From: an uncultured Mediterraneibacter sp.
Lineage (GTDB): Bacteria > Bacillota > Clostridia > Lachnospirales > Lachnospiraceae
Length of the DNA stretch: 64,000 nt
Assembly: GCA_944381935.1 (NCBI GenBank)
Contig: CALWMN010000001.1
Span: 62,001-126,000, forward strand
Reading direction: 5' to 3'
A program made the translations under genes and the position numbers. Positions 7,942-17,395 of the stretch are shown here, piece after piece (the first letter of the stretch is position 1; every line of letters begins with the position of its first letter). The notes beneath the pieces were generated by a model. It was not told the DNA's origin. It saw nothing but the letters and a program-made list of their open reading frames with translations, and made no database searches.

Positions 7942-9734
7942 ATTTCCACCTCCCTGTTCTCATCCTGCGGCCTGCCGACTTTCCACACTGCTGCCTGCTG
8001 ATAATCCTGCCACATCTTTGCATAGAGTCCTTTCCGGGCAAGCAGGTCTTTATGGCTGCCCTGCTCTTTCACAATGCCTTTTTCGATCACCAGTATCTGA
8101 TCCGCATTCTGTACGGTAGACAGCCGGTGTGCAATCATGAGAACTGTCTTTCCCTTTGTCAGCTCTCCGAATGCTTTCTGGATCAGGGCCTCGTTCTCAG
8201 GATCGGCAAACGCAGTAGCCTCATCGAGAACAACAACAGGCGCGTTTTTTAAGATCGCCCTTGCAAGCGCGATTCTCTGCGCCTCCCCGCCGGAAAGATA
8301 GACTCCTTTTGCCCCGACTACGGTGTCAAGTCCCTGCGGCAGCTTCTCCAGGATATCCTCACACTGCGCCGCCCTGACTGCCGCTTTCACCTCTTCCAGA
8401 TCCGCAGACGGGCGGGACATACGGATATTCTCCAGCAGGCTCGTTTTAAATAATTTTGTGTCCTGGAAGACGAACGCCACCTTCTCCATCAGGCTGCGGC
8501 TGTCCATTTCCCTGACGTCCACGCCGCCGATCCTTACGCTCCCGCTCTCCACATCCCAGAATCGCGGGATCAATGCAGCTGCCGTAGATTTTCCGCCTCC
8601 GGACGGGCCGACCAGTCCGACGACCTTTCCTTCCTCCACAGTAAAGCTCACATCGTTTAACGCTGCGTGCTCCACATTCGGATACCGGAACGTCACATGA
8701 TCAAATGCCACATCCGCTCCCTGCGGCTTCCGGGGCGCCAACGGCTCCGCAAGGGGCTGCTGATCCAGGATCTCCGACAGTTTCATCATAGCTTCATCTG
8801 CTTCCATCACGGACTCTGACGCATACATGACCCGATTGATCATGGCGCCGCATGCCGGGGCAAACAGCGCATAGAAGATAAAGTCTGCCAGGACCTCCCA
8901 GCCGTCTCCTCCCGGCGCCAGGAGCAGCGCTGCGGGGATCAGAAGCGCAAACCCACCGTTGATACAGGTCAGGAACCCGGTCTGTCCATTGCGGCAGCTC
9001 ATGGCATACTGGCTTGCAAGATCGCTGTATGACATAATTGCATTATAGAACGCCTTAAAGGAATATACCGTCTGCTGGAACACTTTCACGACCGGGATTC
9101 CCCTGACATACTCTACCGCCTCGCCGCTCATCTTTTCGATCTCCCGCTGATAGCGGTGGAAGAACCCGGCGTTCTTGCCGCCCATCATGCTCACCATGCA
9201 CGCCAGGGCAAGCACCATCGTAAGCAGGCAAAGCAGTCCCATCCTCCAGTCGAAGGCAAGAAGCAGGACAATTGCTGCGATCGGGGTGACAACCGTCGCC
9301 GTCAGGTCCGGAAGCTTATGTGCAAGCAGATCCTCTGTCAGCGCAGCATTGTCGTCAATTACTTTGCGAAGGCGCCCGGACTGGTCCGACGTAAAGAACC
9401 CGAGCGGCATTTTCACCACATGGGCAACTCCTGTATGGCGGATATTCCGCGCGGTCCTGAAAGCTGCAATATGGGTGCACATCAGGGCAGCAAAATAGGT
9501 CACAATGTTTCCTATGGCAAACCATACTGCCATCCACCCCCACCTGACCATTCCTCCGGCGGCTGACATGTCCGGATACACATTCAGCGCTTCCCTTGCT
9601 ACCATCCAGACACAGATATAGGGTACCAGTCCGAGAAGCGCAGCGATACCTGACAGGACGCAGCCCAGGATAGTCAGCTTTTTGTGGCCTCCGGCATATC
9701 CCATCAGCTTTGAAAGATTTGATTGTTTCTTCAA
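7938..9734 (-). CDS. ABC exporter half-transporter A (permease fused to ATPase)
   Basis: The 598-residue protein has the same layout as its partner: membrane segments in residues 15-310, then Walker A GPSGGGKST, signature LSGGEAQRIALARAIL and Walker B VVLDEATAFAD with IAHRL. The start is TTG at 9734, with GAGGAGG eight bases upstream; no ATG fits. The Walker B is followed by AFADPENEA where the partner has ASLDVENE, a small difference of the kind seen in heterodimers with unequal sites, although the Glu is kept. The gene follows the TetR gene by 62 bases. Confidence 0.93.
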   Translation of the reverse strand: MKKQSNLSKLMGYAGGHKKLTILGCVLSGIAALLGLVPYICVWMVAREALNVYPDMSAAGGMVRWGWMAVWFAIGNIVTYFAALMCTHIAAFRTARNIRHTGVAHVVKMPLGFFTSDQSGRLRKVIDDNAALTEDLLAHKLPDLTATVVTPIAAIVLLLAFDWRMGLLCLLTMVLALACMVSMMGGKNAGFFHRYQREIEKMSGEAVEYVRGIPVVKVFQQTVYSFKAFYNAIMSYSDLASQYAMSCRNGQTGFLTCINGGFALLIPAALLLAPGGDGWEVLADFIFYALFAPACGAMINRVMYASESVMEADEAMMKLSEILDQQPLAEPLAPRKPQGADVAFDHVTFRYPNVEHAALNDVSFTVEEGKVVGLVGPSGGGKSTAAALIPRFWDVESGSVRIGGVDVREMDSRSLMEKVAFVFQDTKLFKTSLLENIRMSRPSADLEEVKAAVRAAQCEDILEKLPQGLDTVVGAKGVYLSGGEAQRIALARAILKNAPVVVLDEATAFADPENEALIQKAFGELTKGKTVLMIAHRLSTVQNADQILVIEKGIVKEQGSHKDLLARKGLYAKMWQDYQQAAVWKVGRPQDENREVEI

Positions 9735-9796
9735 TTAGTAAGCCTCCTCTCATTTTTATTAGTCATATCTAACTATATGGCAAAAAATTACAGGAC

Positions 9797-10414
9797 TTAC
9801 AGTCCCATAATTTTCATCCATCCGGCAGTGTAAAATTCACGCAGCTCTCTCACATATCTGTGCGCCTGCTCTTTTGGCATATCGTGGATGACGATTTCAA
9901 AAAAGGCAGAAAACATCCCGCTGACCAGCAGATGCTCAAGCTGTGGATCAATCTTTTTGACAGGCTTGCCCAGATGGGCGAGGACGTCCATAAAACGATG
10001 CGTATATTCTACCTCTATCTCTACCATATCGTGGACAAAATTCTCATACCTGGTCCCTTCCGCGCAGCAGAGCAGAAGCTTAAACACATCATGCTCCTCA
10101 TATATGTACTCCGTCATCCAGTCCATACAGTCCCCGGAAATATCTCCCACGTGCTCCGGCTGTTCTTCAGGGGGGAGCTCTGAAAACGTTATCTGCGCCC
10201 TGTTAAACTGGTTCATCAGCATCTCATACTGCTCCATAACCAGCGCGTCAAACAGCTCTTCCTTGCTCTTATAATAGCCGTAAAACGCCCCTGTCGTGAC
10301 GCCTGCCTCTTTCACAATGCTACGAAGCGACGCTGCCCGGAAACCTTTTGCAAGAAATTCCTTTTTCCCTGCCTCCAGTATATTTTTCTGTGTTGCCTGT
10401 AACTCTCTGCTCAA
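9797..10414 (-). CDS. TetR-family transcriptional repressor
   Basis: The 205-residue protein has a TetR N-terminal helix-turn-helix (residues 8-55: KEFLAKGFRAASLRSIVKEAGVTTGAFYGYYKSKEELF). The helical ligand domain follows. The start is TTG at 10414, with GAGGTG about eight bases upstream. A 24-base perfect palindrome lies 15 bases before the start, most likely its own operator. It precedes the ABC exporter pair on the same strand, so it probably represses the exporter and itself until a toxic ligand binds. Confidence 0.92.
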   Translation of the reverse strand: MSRELQATQKNILEAGKKEFLAKGFRAASLRSIVKEAGVTTGAFYGYYKSKEELFDALVMEQYEMLMNQFNRAQITFSELPPEEQPEHVGDISGDCMDWMTEYIYEEHDVFKLLLCCAEGTRYENFVHDMVEIEVEYTHRFMDVLAHLGKPVKKIDPQLEHLLVSGMFSAFFEIVIHDMPKEQAHRYVRELREFYTAGWMKIMGL

Positions 10415-10428
10415 ATGCCTTCACCTCG

Positions 10429-10452
10429 TAACAGTGTTATATAACACTGTTA
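10429..10452. promoter_or_regulatory. Perfect 24-bp palindrome, putative TetR operator
   Basis: The half-site TAACAGTGTTAT (10429-10440) is followed directly by its exact reverse complement (10441-10452). It lies upstream of the tetR start and downstream of the histidine kinase gene. Size and symmetry fit a TetR dimer site. Confidence 0.85.
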
Positions 10453-10505
10453 TGATACCGTGATGCTGCGTTTCTGTCAAGAATACTTACTGATAGTTTT
10501 TCTCT

Positions 10506-11792
10506 TTAAAACCCATTTGCCATTTTCTGCATATGAAGTGTGATATCAATATTGAACGTACCGTTTTCAACTTCATATGACGCGAATCCGCCGTATCGCT
10601 TTGCCGTCCTTTTTATATTTTCCAGCCCCAGTCCATGCAGGGCTTTCTCCCTTTTCTCTGTCACTTCTGAGAACGTCCCACACGGATTGTCCATGTGGAT
10701 CCACAAGGTTTTGTCCCGGTACTGCATGGAAAAATTTACTTTTCTCTGATCACTCCTGATTTTCTCACATGCCTCCGCCGCATTGTCAAAAATATTCCCA
10801 ATGAGAATAACCATATCTTCAAGAGGGAACTCAAGGTCCGCAGGGATCAGAATATCCGTACTGCACTGGATTTCGGATCTTTTCATCTCCTCCAGCTTTA
10901 TATTGAGCAGGGCGTCTATCTCCATATTTCCCGTATAAATAATCTGCTCCGCATCTCTGATTTTTGCTTCGGATGTCTCCAGATATTCTGAGAGTGCGGC
11001 GTCAGAACCGTTCTCAAACAGATACGCAGCCGTCCGGAGCTGGTTTTTCATATCATGCCTCAGCTCCCGCATTGTATCATAGGCGTCTTTGAGTTTCTGA
11101 TAATGCTCTCTCTGATATTCCATCTGCTGGCTTAAAAGGGCCTTCTCCCCCGCCTGGCGGTAATATTTTGCAAATTCGGCGTAGAATACGAACGCCATCA
11201 GATCCAGCATCAGGAAGGCCGTCTGGATCGGAAGGTGATACATGGACGCCTGTCTCACCGATCCGCTGTAATTGCCTGCCAGCCAGATCAGAAACGGGAC
11301 GCTCACAATACACACGGCAGGAACCGCATACAGAAGCGCCCATATCTTACCATTCAGCTCCGAATCCGCATGCTCTGCCGCTTTCATCAGAAGATACAGA
11401 TTGATCCAGAACAGTACGTGACAGGCTGCATATCCGTATATGTACCGCGCCTTTGGCAATATATTGGTAATATCGTTCAGAATAAGAACAACTGATATAT
11501 TAAGGCTGATCAAACCCACGGCAAACAGCATCTTTTTCTGAAATGTTCCCGGATACAGGGGAAGCACGCAAAGACACAGTGCCAGCACAAAGAGAGATAC
11601 CGCCGGATTTCCACAGAGGTATCCGAAGGAAACACAACCAAATACGCCCCCTGCCATAACTGCGCAGACAGCCTTCGCATGTTTTTCTCTCTTTCCAAAC
11701 GTCCTGTTGAACACCTCAAGAACCATCAGTACATCCAGCTCACACAGCATCAGGTCCGCCAGATAATCCGTCGTCATTTCCCACACCGCCAT
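10506..11792 (-). CDS. AgrC-like GHKL sensor histidine kinase
   Basis: The 428-residue protein has about six N-terminal membrane segments (residues 30-220), then a dimerisation region with the phospho-acceptor in ELRHDMKNQL. The C-terminal GHKL ATPase shows the N-box NIFDNAAEAC and the GLGLENIKRTAKRYGG glycine box. This is the class that senses peptides or cell-envelope compounds and works with LytTR regulators. Its start overlaps the upstream regulator gene by 19 bases. No agrB or agrD-like gene is seen in the window, so its signal is unknown. Confidence 0.9.
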   Translation of the reverse strand: MAVWEMTTDYLADLMLCELDVLMVLEVFNRTFGKREKHAKAVCAVMAGGVFGCVSFGYLCGNPAVSLFVLALCLCVLPLYPGTFQKKMLFAVGLISLNISVVLILNDITNILPKARYIYGYAACHVLFWINLYLLMKAAEHADSELNGKIWALLYAVPAVCIVSVPFLIWLAGNYSGSVRQASMYHLPIQTAFLMLDLMAFVFYAEFAKYYRQAGEKALLSQQMEYQREHYQKLKDAYDTMRELRHDMKNQLRTAAYLFENGSDAALSEYLETSEAKIRDAEQIIYTGNMEIDALLNIKLEEMKRSEIQCSTDILIPADLEFPLEDMVILIGNIFDNAAEACEKIRSDQRKVNFSMQYRDKTLWIHMDNPCGTFSEVTEKREKALHGLGLENIKRTAKRYGGFASYEVENGTFNIDITLHMQKMANGF

Positions 11793-12484
11793 TTCACAAA
11801 ATCAAGATATCTCTTCTTCAGATCCGCCCTGTATTTCCTGCTGACAGGAATCCTGACGCCTCCCTTAAGCATTACTTCCCTGTCATCCACGGAACGGATT
11901 TTTTCCATATTGACCACATAGGAAGCATGGGTCTGCACAAAAAGGGACGGCTCCACTTTTTCACACGTTTCCCCTATCCTTCCGTAAAAAGTGTATTCTT
12001 CTCCTTCCATGCGCAGGCACACTTTCCTTCCCTGTGCCTCAAAACAGAGGATATCCGAACAGGCAACCTGATATTCCCTTCTGCCAATGCGGAAGAAAAA
12101 CCAGCCTCCGAATACCCTCTGATGTTCCCTCGCCTGCTCCATCACCTGCGAAAAGACTTCTTCTCCCAAAGGCTTCCTCAGAAAACGAAACGGGAGCACC
12201 TCAAATACCTGATACACATATTCCTTATAATCTGTCAGAAATATGATCAGGCAGTCCCTGTCCTTCTCCCTGATTTCAGACGCCGTATCAATGCCGTTCT
12301 TTCCCGGCATAGAGATATCAAGGAAATAAATATCATATTTCTCCTTGCTCTTCTCCATATATCCAAGAAGCTCCTCACCGGAATGAAAGGACTCGTACTC
12401 CTCCGGCTTCATCCCGTTTTGTTCTGCATAATCTTCCAGCTGTGCAAGCACCTGCACGTTGTCGTCACAGAAAGCGACCTTCAT
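11774..12484 (-). CDS. LytTR-family response regulator (AgrA/VirR type)
   Basis: The product is 236 residues from an ATG at 12484, where AGGAGG lies eight bases upstream; longer open-frame extensions lack a site. The receiver domain starts MKVAFCDDN with phospho-acceptor Asp in YFLDISMPGKNG and Lys in FRKPL. The LytTR DNA-binding domain runs from about residue 130 (FRIGRREYQVACSDILCFEA). LytTR proteins bind pairs of direct repeats, and such a pair lies upstream at 12572-12605. It pairs with the kinase gene that overlaps it. Confidence 0.92.
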   Translation of the reverse strand: MKVAFCDDNVQVLAQLEDYAEQNGMKPEEYESFHSGEELLGYMEKSKEKYDIYFLDISMPGKNGIDTASEIREKDRDCLIIFLTDYKEYVYQVFEVLPFRFLRKPLGEEVFSQVMEQAREHQRVFGGWFFFRIGRREYQVACSDILCFEAQGRKVCLRMEGEEYTFYGRIGETCEKVEPSLFVQTHASYVVNMEKIRSVDDREVMLKGGVRIPVSRKYRADLKKRYLDFVKWRCGK

Positions 12485-12571
12485 CTTATCTTCCTCCTGC
12501 ATGGGAATCATCGCTGCCCCACATGATTTATTATATCGGACCCACCCGGTGAAGTAAAGGTCGCGGCACGC

Positions 12572-12639
12572 CCGGTTATGACATCCTGCCCAGCCGGTTA
12601 TGACAATCACACAAATCCTCCCTCGATTTCCCGTATAAT
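12572..12639 (+). promoter_or_regulatory. Direct-repeat LytTR-like binding site with plus-strand promoter
   Basis: Two exact copies of CCGGTTATGACA lie at 12572-12583 and 12594-12605, 22 bases apart, which is two DNA turns. They are followed by a plus-strand TATAAT at 12634-12639 with no good -35. That layout is typical of promoters activated by an AgrA-like regulator. The next plus-strand gene starts at 12691. Confidence 0.65.
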
Positions 12640-12690
12640 AAACAGCATAAATAAGAGCTTTGCCCCAGCAAAGAGAAAAGAGGTATAATA

Positions 12691-13137
12691 GTGAAAAAAA
12701 CAGACAGACGCCCCGTGGTTGCCGGGATGACAATTCTCTCCGCAGGGCTTTTCATGGCAGTAACTGCCGTCTGCAGCCTTACCCCCTTTTCCGGTCTTGG
12801 AAACGCCAACCGGTTCGGCAGCCCGGGCATGTTCAGCGCGCTTCTTACGGTAGGCATCATGTATTTCATCCCGCTTGCACTCTATGTTCTTAAGGTAAGG
12901 TTCATACGCGGCGTCCTTGCCGCTGTGGTCGGTATCTACACACTTGGTTCCATCGGCATTCTGATCGTGCTCCCTCTTCTTTCCGCCGCTCCTGCCGTAC
13001 AGTTGATAAACCGCATTTACAGAGCAGATATCAGAAGCGGTCTTTCCATCACATCTGCAATAGCCTGCCTCCTGTGTGCAGCAGAGATCGCAGTAAACAT
13101 TGCCTGGTATGTCACGGCTTTTCGCAGGGAGCGTTGA
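12691..13137 (+). CDS. Four-TM membrane protein of unknown function, likely two-component target
   Basis: The 148-residue protein has four hydrophobic segments (about residues 9-30, 48-68, 75-97 and 118-142) and short charged ends. The start is GTG at 12691, with AAGAGG seven bases upstream. I do not recognise the family. It is divergent from the LytTR system and lies directly behind a direct-repeat site and -10 element, so it is the best local candidate for the regulon. It could be an immunity or envelope protein; this is inference from position only. Confidence 0.7.
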   Translation: MKKTDRRPVVAGMTILSAGLFMAVTAVCSLTPFSGLGNANRFGSPGMFSALLTVGIMYFIPLALYVLKVRFIRGVLAAVVGIYTLGSIGILIVLPLLSAAPAVQLINRIYRADIRSGLSITSAIACLLCAAEIAVNIAWYVTAFRRER

Positions 13138-13230
13138 GCGATTCTTTATAAAAATATAAGATTCTATGCACGATTTTGTCACATTCTCGTTCTAAACTGA
13201 TCCAGGAATATGAAAGGGAGTATGATACAA

Positions 13231-13653
13231 ATGACAAATGAACAATACCATCTGCTTGTTCAGCCCTATAACGGTGCCATGAATCTTATCCTGGCGCGCC
13301 TGAAGGTCCTGGATCACAATGTATATGAGAAAAACGAGTACCGCTCCATCCACAGCGTCACAAGCCGCATCCAGGAAAAGGACAGTATAGAAAAAAGCCG
13401 AACGGCTACCGAAGCTATCACCTGATCGTAGGCGTCCCGATCTACTATATGGACATGATGGAATACTATCCCGTGGAGATTCAGTTTCGGACAATATCGA
13501 TGGATTTCTGGGCGGCTATGGAACACAGAATCTGTTATAAAACCAGCCATTCAATGAGATCGAAATGCGCAGTGCTTTCCGTCAATATTCGGAGATCCTG
13601 GAGAAAATGGAGAAATCATTTGAAGTGTACAGCCAGAATACAGAGCAGCCGTG
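13231..13653 (+). pseudogene. Decayed RelA/SpoT-domain small alarmone synthetase (RelQ-like)
   Basis: Pieces of a GTP pyrophosphokinase are readable in three frames. The first (13231-13425) holds QYHLLVQPYNGAMNLILARL and SVTSRIQEKDSIEK. The second (about 13405-13550) holds GYRSYHLIVGVPIYYM and VEIQFRTISMDFWAAMEHR. The last (about 13551-13653) holds a helical tail ending in TEQP. Roughly 140 residues remain of about 230-250, and the middle that carries the catalytic Arg/Lys/Ser loop is gone. The gene cannot make (p)ppGpp as it stands. The order of the fragments is kept, so this looks like internal deletion plus frameshift. Confidence 0.85.
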
Positions 13654-13676
13654 AGTGAAAACGTGCAATTGCAAAG

Positions 13677-13718
13677 AAAGGACATACCGGGAAGCATCTG
13701 CTGCCCGGTATGTCCTTT
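13677..13718. terminator. Bidirectional terminator hairpin
   Basis: A perfect 15-base inverted repeat (arms 13677-13691 and 13704-13718, starting AAAGGACATACCGGG) with a 12-base loop separates the alarmone pseudogene from the convergent nucleoside permease gene. On the minus strand it follows the permease stop closely. Confidence 0.8.
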
Positions 13719-13728
13719 CCCTCTGTCA

Positions 13729-14688
13729 TTACCGTTTTCCTTTATCGTAAATCTCCCCAAGCGCTCTTGGAGATCTGTTGTACTTGGAAAAGAAAATCAG
13801 CAAAAGCAATGTCAGAAGATAAGGGAGTATCATGACAAGATCCGAATAACTGCTGGGCTTTTCCAGGATCTGCACGATCTGATATCCCGCTGAACGGGCA
13901 AAGCCAAAGAGCAGGCACGCCCCCAGTGTCGGCAGGATCTTCCAGTTGCCGAAAATCATTGCCGCAATGGCAAGATATCCATATCCCACGTAAATGCTGC
14001 CGGAGAACTGTGCCGAGATAGAATACGCAAAACACATCCCCCCGATACCGGAAAGTGCTCCTGATACCATGACTGCTGCCGTGCGTATCTGCCCGACATT
14101 CCTTCCGGCTGCATCCACAGCGTGCGGATTGTCGCCGCAGGCTCTTAAGTGGAGTCCGTATCTTGTCTTGTACAGGACAAACCAGGCAATCACCGCTACG
14201 ATGATAATGATAACCTCAAAGGGATAAATATTCTTAAATACCGCGCCCAGGACCGGAATGTCCGAGAGCACGGGCACCGTATATCTGTTGGAAACTCCTA
14301 GCTGGAATTTGTCCGAAGGCTGGTTGAACACTCCCCGGTTTACCTGTTTTGTCAGGAAAGCGGTCAGCGCCGACGCCAGAATATTGATCACAACGCCGCT
14401 GATAACCTGGTTCGCCTTAAACTTCACGCACAGAAGGGCATGCAGCAGGGCATACACCATACCGCCGACCATCGCGAAGAAAAAAGACAGGTAAAAAACA
14501 GCCTGGGAATTGGTCCCCTGATTCCCCGAGACAAGCACTACGAAGAGCGCTCCGATAAAAGCCCCGAATCCCTGCAGCCCTTCAATCGCAAGATTGGTAA
14601 CGCCGCTTCTCTCACTGTAGATTGCTCCGATCGCCATAATAAAAAGCGGGAGTGCAAATGACAGTCCATCAATGATTATTGTTGACAT
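13729..14688 (-). CDS. BMP-type nucleoside ABC transporter permease 2
   Basis: The 319-residue membrane protein belongs to the BPD_transp_2 family, with about nine hydrophobic segments and the conserved loop LRACGDNPHAVDAAGRNV. The ATG at 14688 has AGGAGG seven bases upstream; the longer open frame lacks a site. It overlaps the end of permease 1 by 20 bases. With the ATPase and lipoprotein it would import nucleosides or related purines (NupNOPQ/BmpA class). The hairpin at 13677 ends the operon. Confidence 0.92.
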   Translation of the reverse strand: MSTIIIDGLSFALPLFIMAIGAIYSERSGVTNLAIEGLQGFGAFIGALFVVLVSGNQGTNSQAVFYLSFFFAMVGGMVYALLHALLCVKFKANQVISGVVINILASALTAFLTKQVNRGVFNQPSDKFQLGVSNRYTVPVLSDIPVLGAVFKNIYPFEVIIIIVAVIAWFVLYKTRYGLHLRACGDNPHAVDAAGRNVGQIRTAAVMVSGALSGIGGMCFAYSISAQFSGSIYVGYGYLAIAAMIFGNWKILPTLGACLLFGFARSAGYQIVQILEKPSSYSDLVMILPYLLTLLLLIFFSKYNRSPRALGEIYDKGKR

Positions 14689-15811
14689 CAGCGTTCCTCC
14701 TTTCTGCTTCTTCCAGTTCAGTCTTCCATTTTCCCACCTGATACCGGATAAAAGCACTGCATGCACTGAACAGAAGAATCAGTCCGGTGATTACTGACGC
14801 AATCTCCGGGTCAATGCCAGATGCCGAGCTCATATAACTGCTTCCCTTCGTCACTGCTGTAATCAGGAAAGAAGAAAAAATGATCCCGACCGGGTTGTTG
14901 TTTCCCAGCAACGCCACCGCAATGGCATCAAACCCGGTCGAGGCGAGCACCTTGGGCTGGATGGACTGAAGGTATCCCAGATAATAGGTCACTCCTGCCA
15001 GTCCCGCAAGCGCCCCCGAGATCATCATGGAGAGAACCATTGTCTTCCCCACATTGATTCCTGCGTAGCTGGCTGCGTTCCTGTTTGCCCCCACTGCCTT
15101 GATCTCAAACCCGACGCTGGTCCGGTCCAGAAAGAACCGGATCAGAACAGCAGCGAGAACAGCCAGGATAACGCACAGAGGCAGGTCCACCTGGAGGCCC
15201 GCCATCGGTACATCCATCAGTGTCAGCCTTGACGCGCCGCTGATTGCCTTTGACTGCCTGGAAATCTGATCCATGTACCTCGTATTGATAAAAAAACTCG
15301 TGAGGTACTGAACGATATAGTTGACCATGATTGTAGATACAACCTCGTTGATATTGAATCTATATTTCAGGAATCCCACCAGGCCGCCTACAAGCATTCC
15401 AACTATGATCCCGACCAGGATAACGAGAGGCTTTGCCGCCGCAGAGGGAAGAGCCGAATAACCGACTGTCACAGTAGCGATGAATCCTGCTGCCAGCATC
15501 TGCCCGGATACACCGATATTGAATAATCCGGCTTTCATCGCAACTGCCACTGACAGCGCCGCAAAAAGCATTGGCGTCAGCATATTCAAAAAGCTGGTAA
15601 AATCTGTCAGCATACCCTGATATGCAGAATATGACGGTTTTGGCATCAACCCGCTCCCCTGCAGGAGGTTGATATACGCCGTAGCCGGATATTTCCCCAG
15701 CAGACCGATGACCGCCATACCGACGATCAGGCTGATCAGGATGGAAAAGACAGGTATCGCGATAAACTGTGTTTTCTCATTTCCAAGAATTTTCACAAGT
15801 AGTTTTTTCAT
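14669..15811 (-). CDS. BMP-type nucleoside ABC transporter permease 1
   Basis: This 380-residue membrane protein is the larger permease of the pair. It shows the ATPase-contact loop EIKAVGANRNAASYAGINV near residue 230 and about ten membrane segments. It starts at ATG 15811, overlapping the stop of the ATPase gene by four bases. The larger permease, smaller permease and double ATPase order is standard for this importer class. Confidence 0.93.
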   Translation of the reverse strand: MKKLLVKILGNEKTQFIAIPVFSILISLIVGMAVIGLLGKYPATAYINLLQGSGLMPKPSYSAYQGMLTDFTSFLNMLTPMLFAALSVAVAMKAGLFNIGVSGQMLAAGFIATVTVGYSALPSAAAKPLVILVGIIVGMLVGGLVGFLKYRFNINEVVSTIMVNYIVQYLTSFFINTRYMDQISRQSKAISGASRLTLMDVPMAGLQVDLPLCVILAVLAAVLIRFFLDRTSVGFEIKAVGANRNAASYAGINVGKTMVLSMMISGALAGLAGVTYYLGYLQSIQPKVLASTGFDAIAVALLGNNNPVGIIFSSFLITAVTKGSSYMSSASGIDPEIASVITGLILLFSACSAFIRYQVGKWKTELEEAERRNADVNNNH

Positions 15812-17346
15812 TTATGCTTCACCCCCATCATAAATTCTCCCACCTGACTTGTTGAGAGGGTATCAGCCGGAGCAATCTTATCTATGGCTCCGTTATAGAT
15901 GACTCCGATGGTATCCGCGCAGCTCATGATCTCGTCCAGCTCCAGGGAGATAAGAAGGATCGCCTTGCCTTTATCCCTCTCCGCGATGATCTGTTTATGG
16001 ATATTCTCAATCGCTCCGATATCCAGTCCCCTCGTAGGCTGTACAAAGATCATCAGATCAGACTGGAGCTCGATCTCCCGCGCAATGATCGCCTTCTGCT
16101 GATTCCCGCCGCTCATGGAACGGACCTGTGTGACGGTTCCCTGCCCGCTTCGGATATCATACTCTTCAATCAGCCTTTTCCCGTATTTCTCAAATTCATC
16201 CCGTTTCAGAATCCCGTTTTTCCCGGAAAACGGCTCCTTATAATAAGATTTCATCGCCAGGTTTTCTTTCAGCGTAAAGTCAAGCAGCAGACCATACTCC
16301 TGACGGTCTTCGGGAATGTACGATATCCCCATCTCTGTTCTCCTGCGTATCGACTCATGCGTGATGTCTCTTCCCTTCAGCGTGATCGTCCCGCCCGACA
16401 CTTTCATCAGTCCGGCGACCGCATCTGCAAGCTCAACCTGCCCGTTTCCCGAAACACCGGCGATGGCAAAGATTTCACCTCTATGCACCTGGAAAGATAC
16501 ATGCTTGACAACCTCAAAACGATCCTGGTTATGGACACTTATATCCTTTACGTCAAGAATCACTTCGCCGAACTTCGGTTCTGCTTTCTCCACACTGAAA
16601 GAAACTTCCCTGCCGACCATAAGGTTTGCCATTTTCTTTGTGGAGGTTGACGCCACATCAAGAATATCCACGATCTTCCCGTGATTGAGAATTGCGCAGC
16701 GGTCTGCCACCTGCTTGATCTCTTCAAGCTTGTGGGTAATCAGTATGATTGTCTTCCCGCTGTCTCTTAAGTTGCGGATGATCTGGAGCAGGAACTCGAT
16801 CTCCTGGGGCGTCAGAACTGCTGTCGGCTCGTCGAAGATCAGGATCTCCGCCTGCCGGTAGAGCATTTTCAGGATCTCCACCCTCTGCCTGATGGAGACA
16901 TTCACTTTCTCAATCACCTGTGTCGGTTCCACCTCAAGCCCGTATTCCTCTGAAAGCTTCCGAATCTCCTCGTTCGCCTTTTTGATATCCACTGACGGGA
17001 ACATGCCGAGGATCTTTTTCACCGGTTCCATTCCCATAATGATATTCTCTGTGATCGTGTAATTGGACACCAGTTTGAAATGCTGATGCACCATCCCGAT
17101 ATTTAATTTTGTCGCATAGTTGGGGGAGGTGATCTTCACCTTCTTCCCCTTTACATAGATTTCTCCCTCATCAGGCTCATACATTCCGAAAAGCATACTC
17201 ATCAGAGTGGACTTGCCGGCTCCGTTCTCGCCGAGAAGTGCATATATCTCGCCTTTTTTTATCTGTATACTCACATCATCATTCGCAACGATGCCCGGAA
17301 ATCTCTTTGTAATGTGCCTCATCTCAACAATATATTCTTCTGACAT
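15808..17346 (-). CDS. BMP-type nucleoside ABC transporter, double ATPase
   Basis: The 512-residue protein carries two ATPase domains, as in sugar and nucleoside importers. The first has Walker A GENGAGKST and Walker B LIFDEPTAVLTPQE. The second half has the degenerate P-loop GVSGNGQ and signature MSGGNQQKAIIARE, with QPTRGLD in place of the usual Walker B ending. The ATG at 17346 has CAGGAG six bases upstream. It lies after a strong hairpin that separates it from the lipoprotein gene, so it is probably expressed less than the lipoprotein. Confidence 0.94.
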   Translation of the reverse strand: MSEEYIVEMRHITKRFPGIVANDDVSIQIKKGEIYALLGENGAGKSTLMSMLFGMYEPDEGEIYVKGKKVKITSPNYATKLNIGMVHQHFKLVSNYTITENIIMGMEPVKKILGMFPSVDIKKANEEIRKLSEEYGLEVEPTQVIEKVNVSIRQRVEILKMLYRQAEILIFDEPTAVLTPQEIEFLLQIIRNLRDSGKTIILITHKLEEIKQVADRCAILNHGKIVDILDVASTSTKKMANLMVGREVSFSVEKAEPKFGEVILDVKDISVHNQDRFEVVKHVSFQVHRGEIFAIAGVSGNGQVELADAVAGLMKVSGGTITLKGRDITHESIRRRTEMGISYIPEDRQEYGLLLDFTLKENLAMKSYYKEPFSGKNGILKRDEFEKYGKRLIEEYDIRSGQGTVTQVRSMSGGNQQKAIIAREIELQSDLMIFVQPTRGLDIGAIENIHKQIIAERDKGKAILLISLELDEIMSCADTIGVIYNGAIDKIAPADTLSTSQVGEFMMGVKHK

Positions 17347-17395
17347 TGGCAACTCCTGTCTTTTTAAACTCTCTTCCTGCCCATCTGTGAAAACA

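Noticed and set aside
12607..13182. Minus-strand open frame of 191 residues
   Set aside because: It overlaps the four-TM gene in antisense, has no motif, and the plus-strand gene has the better start and promoter.
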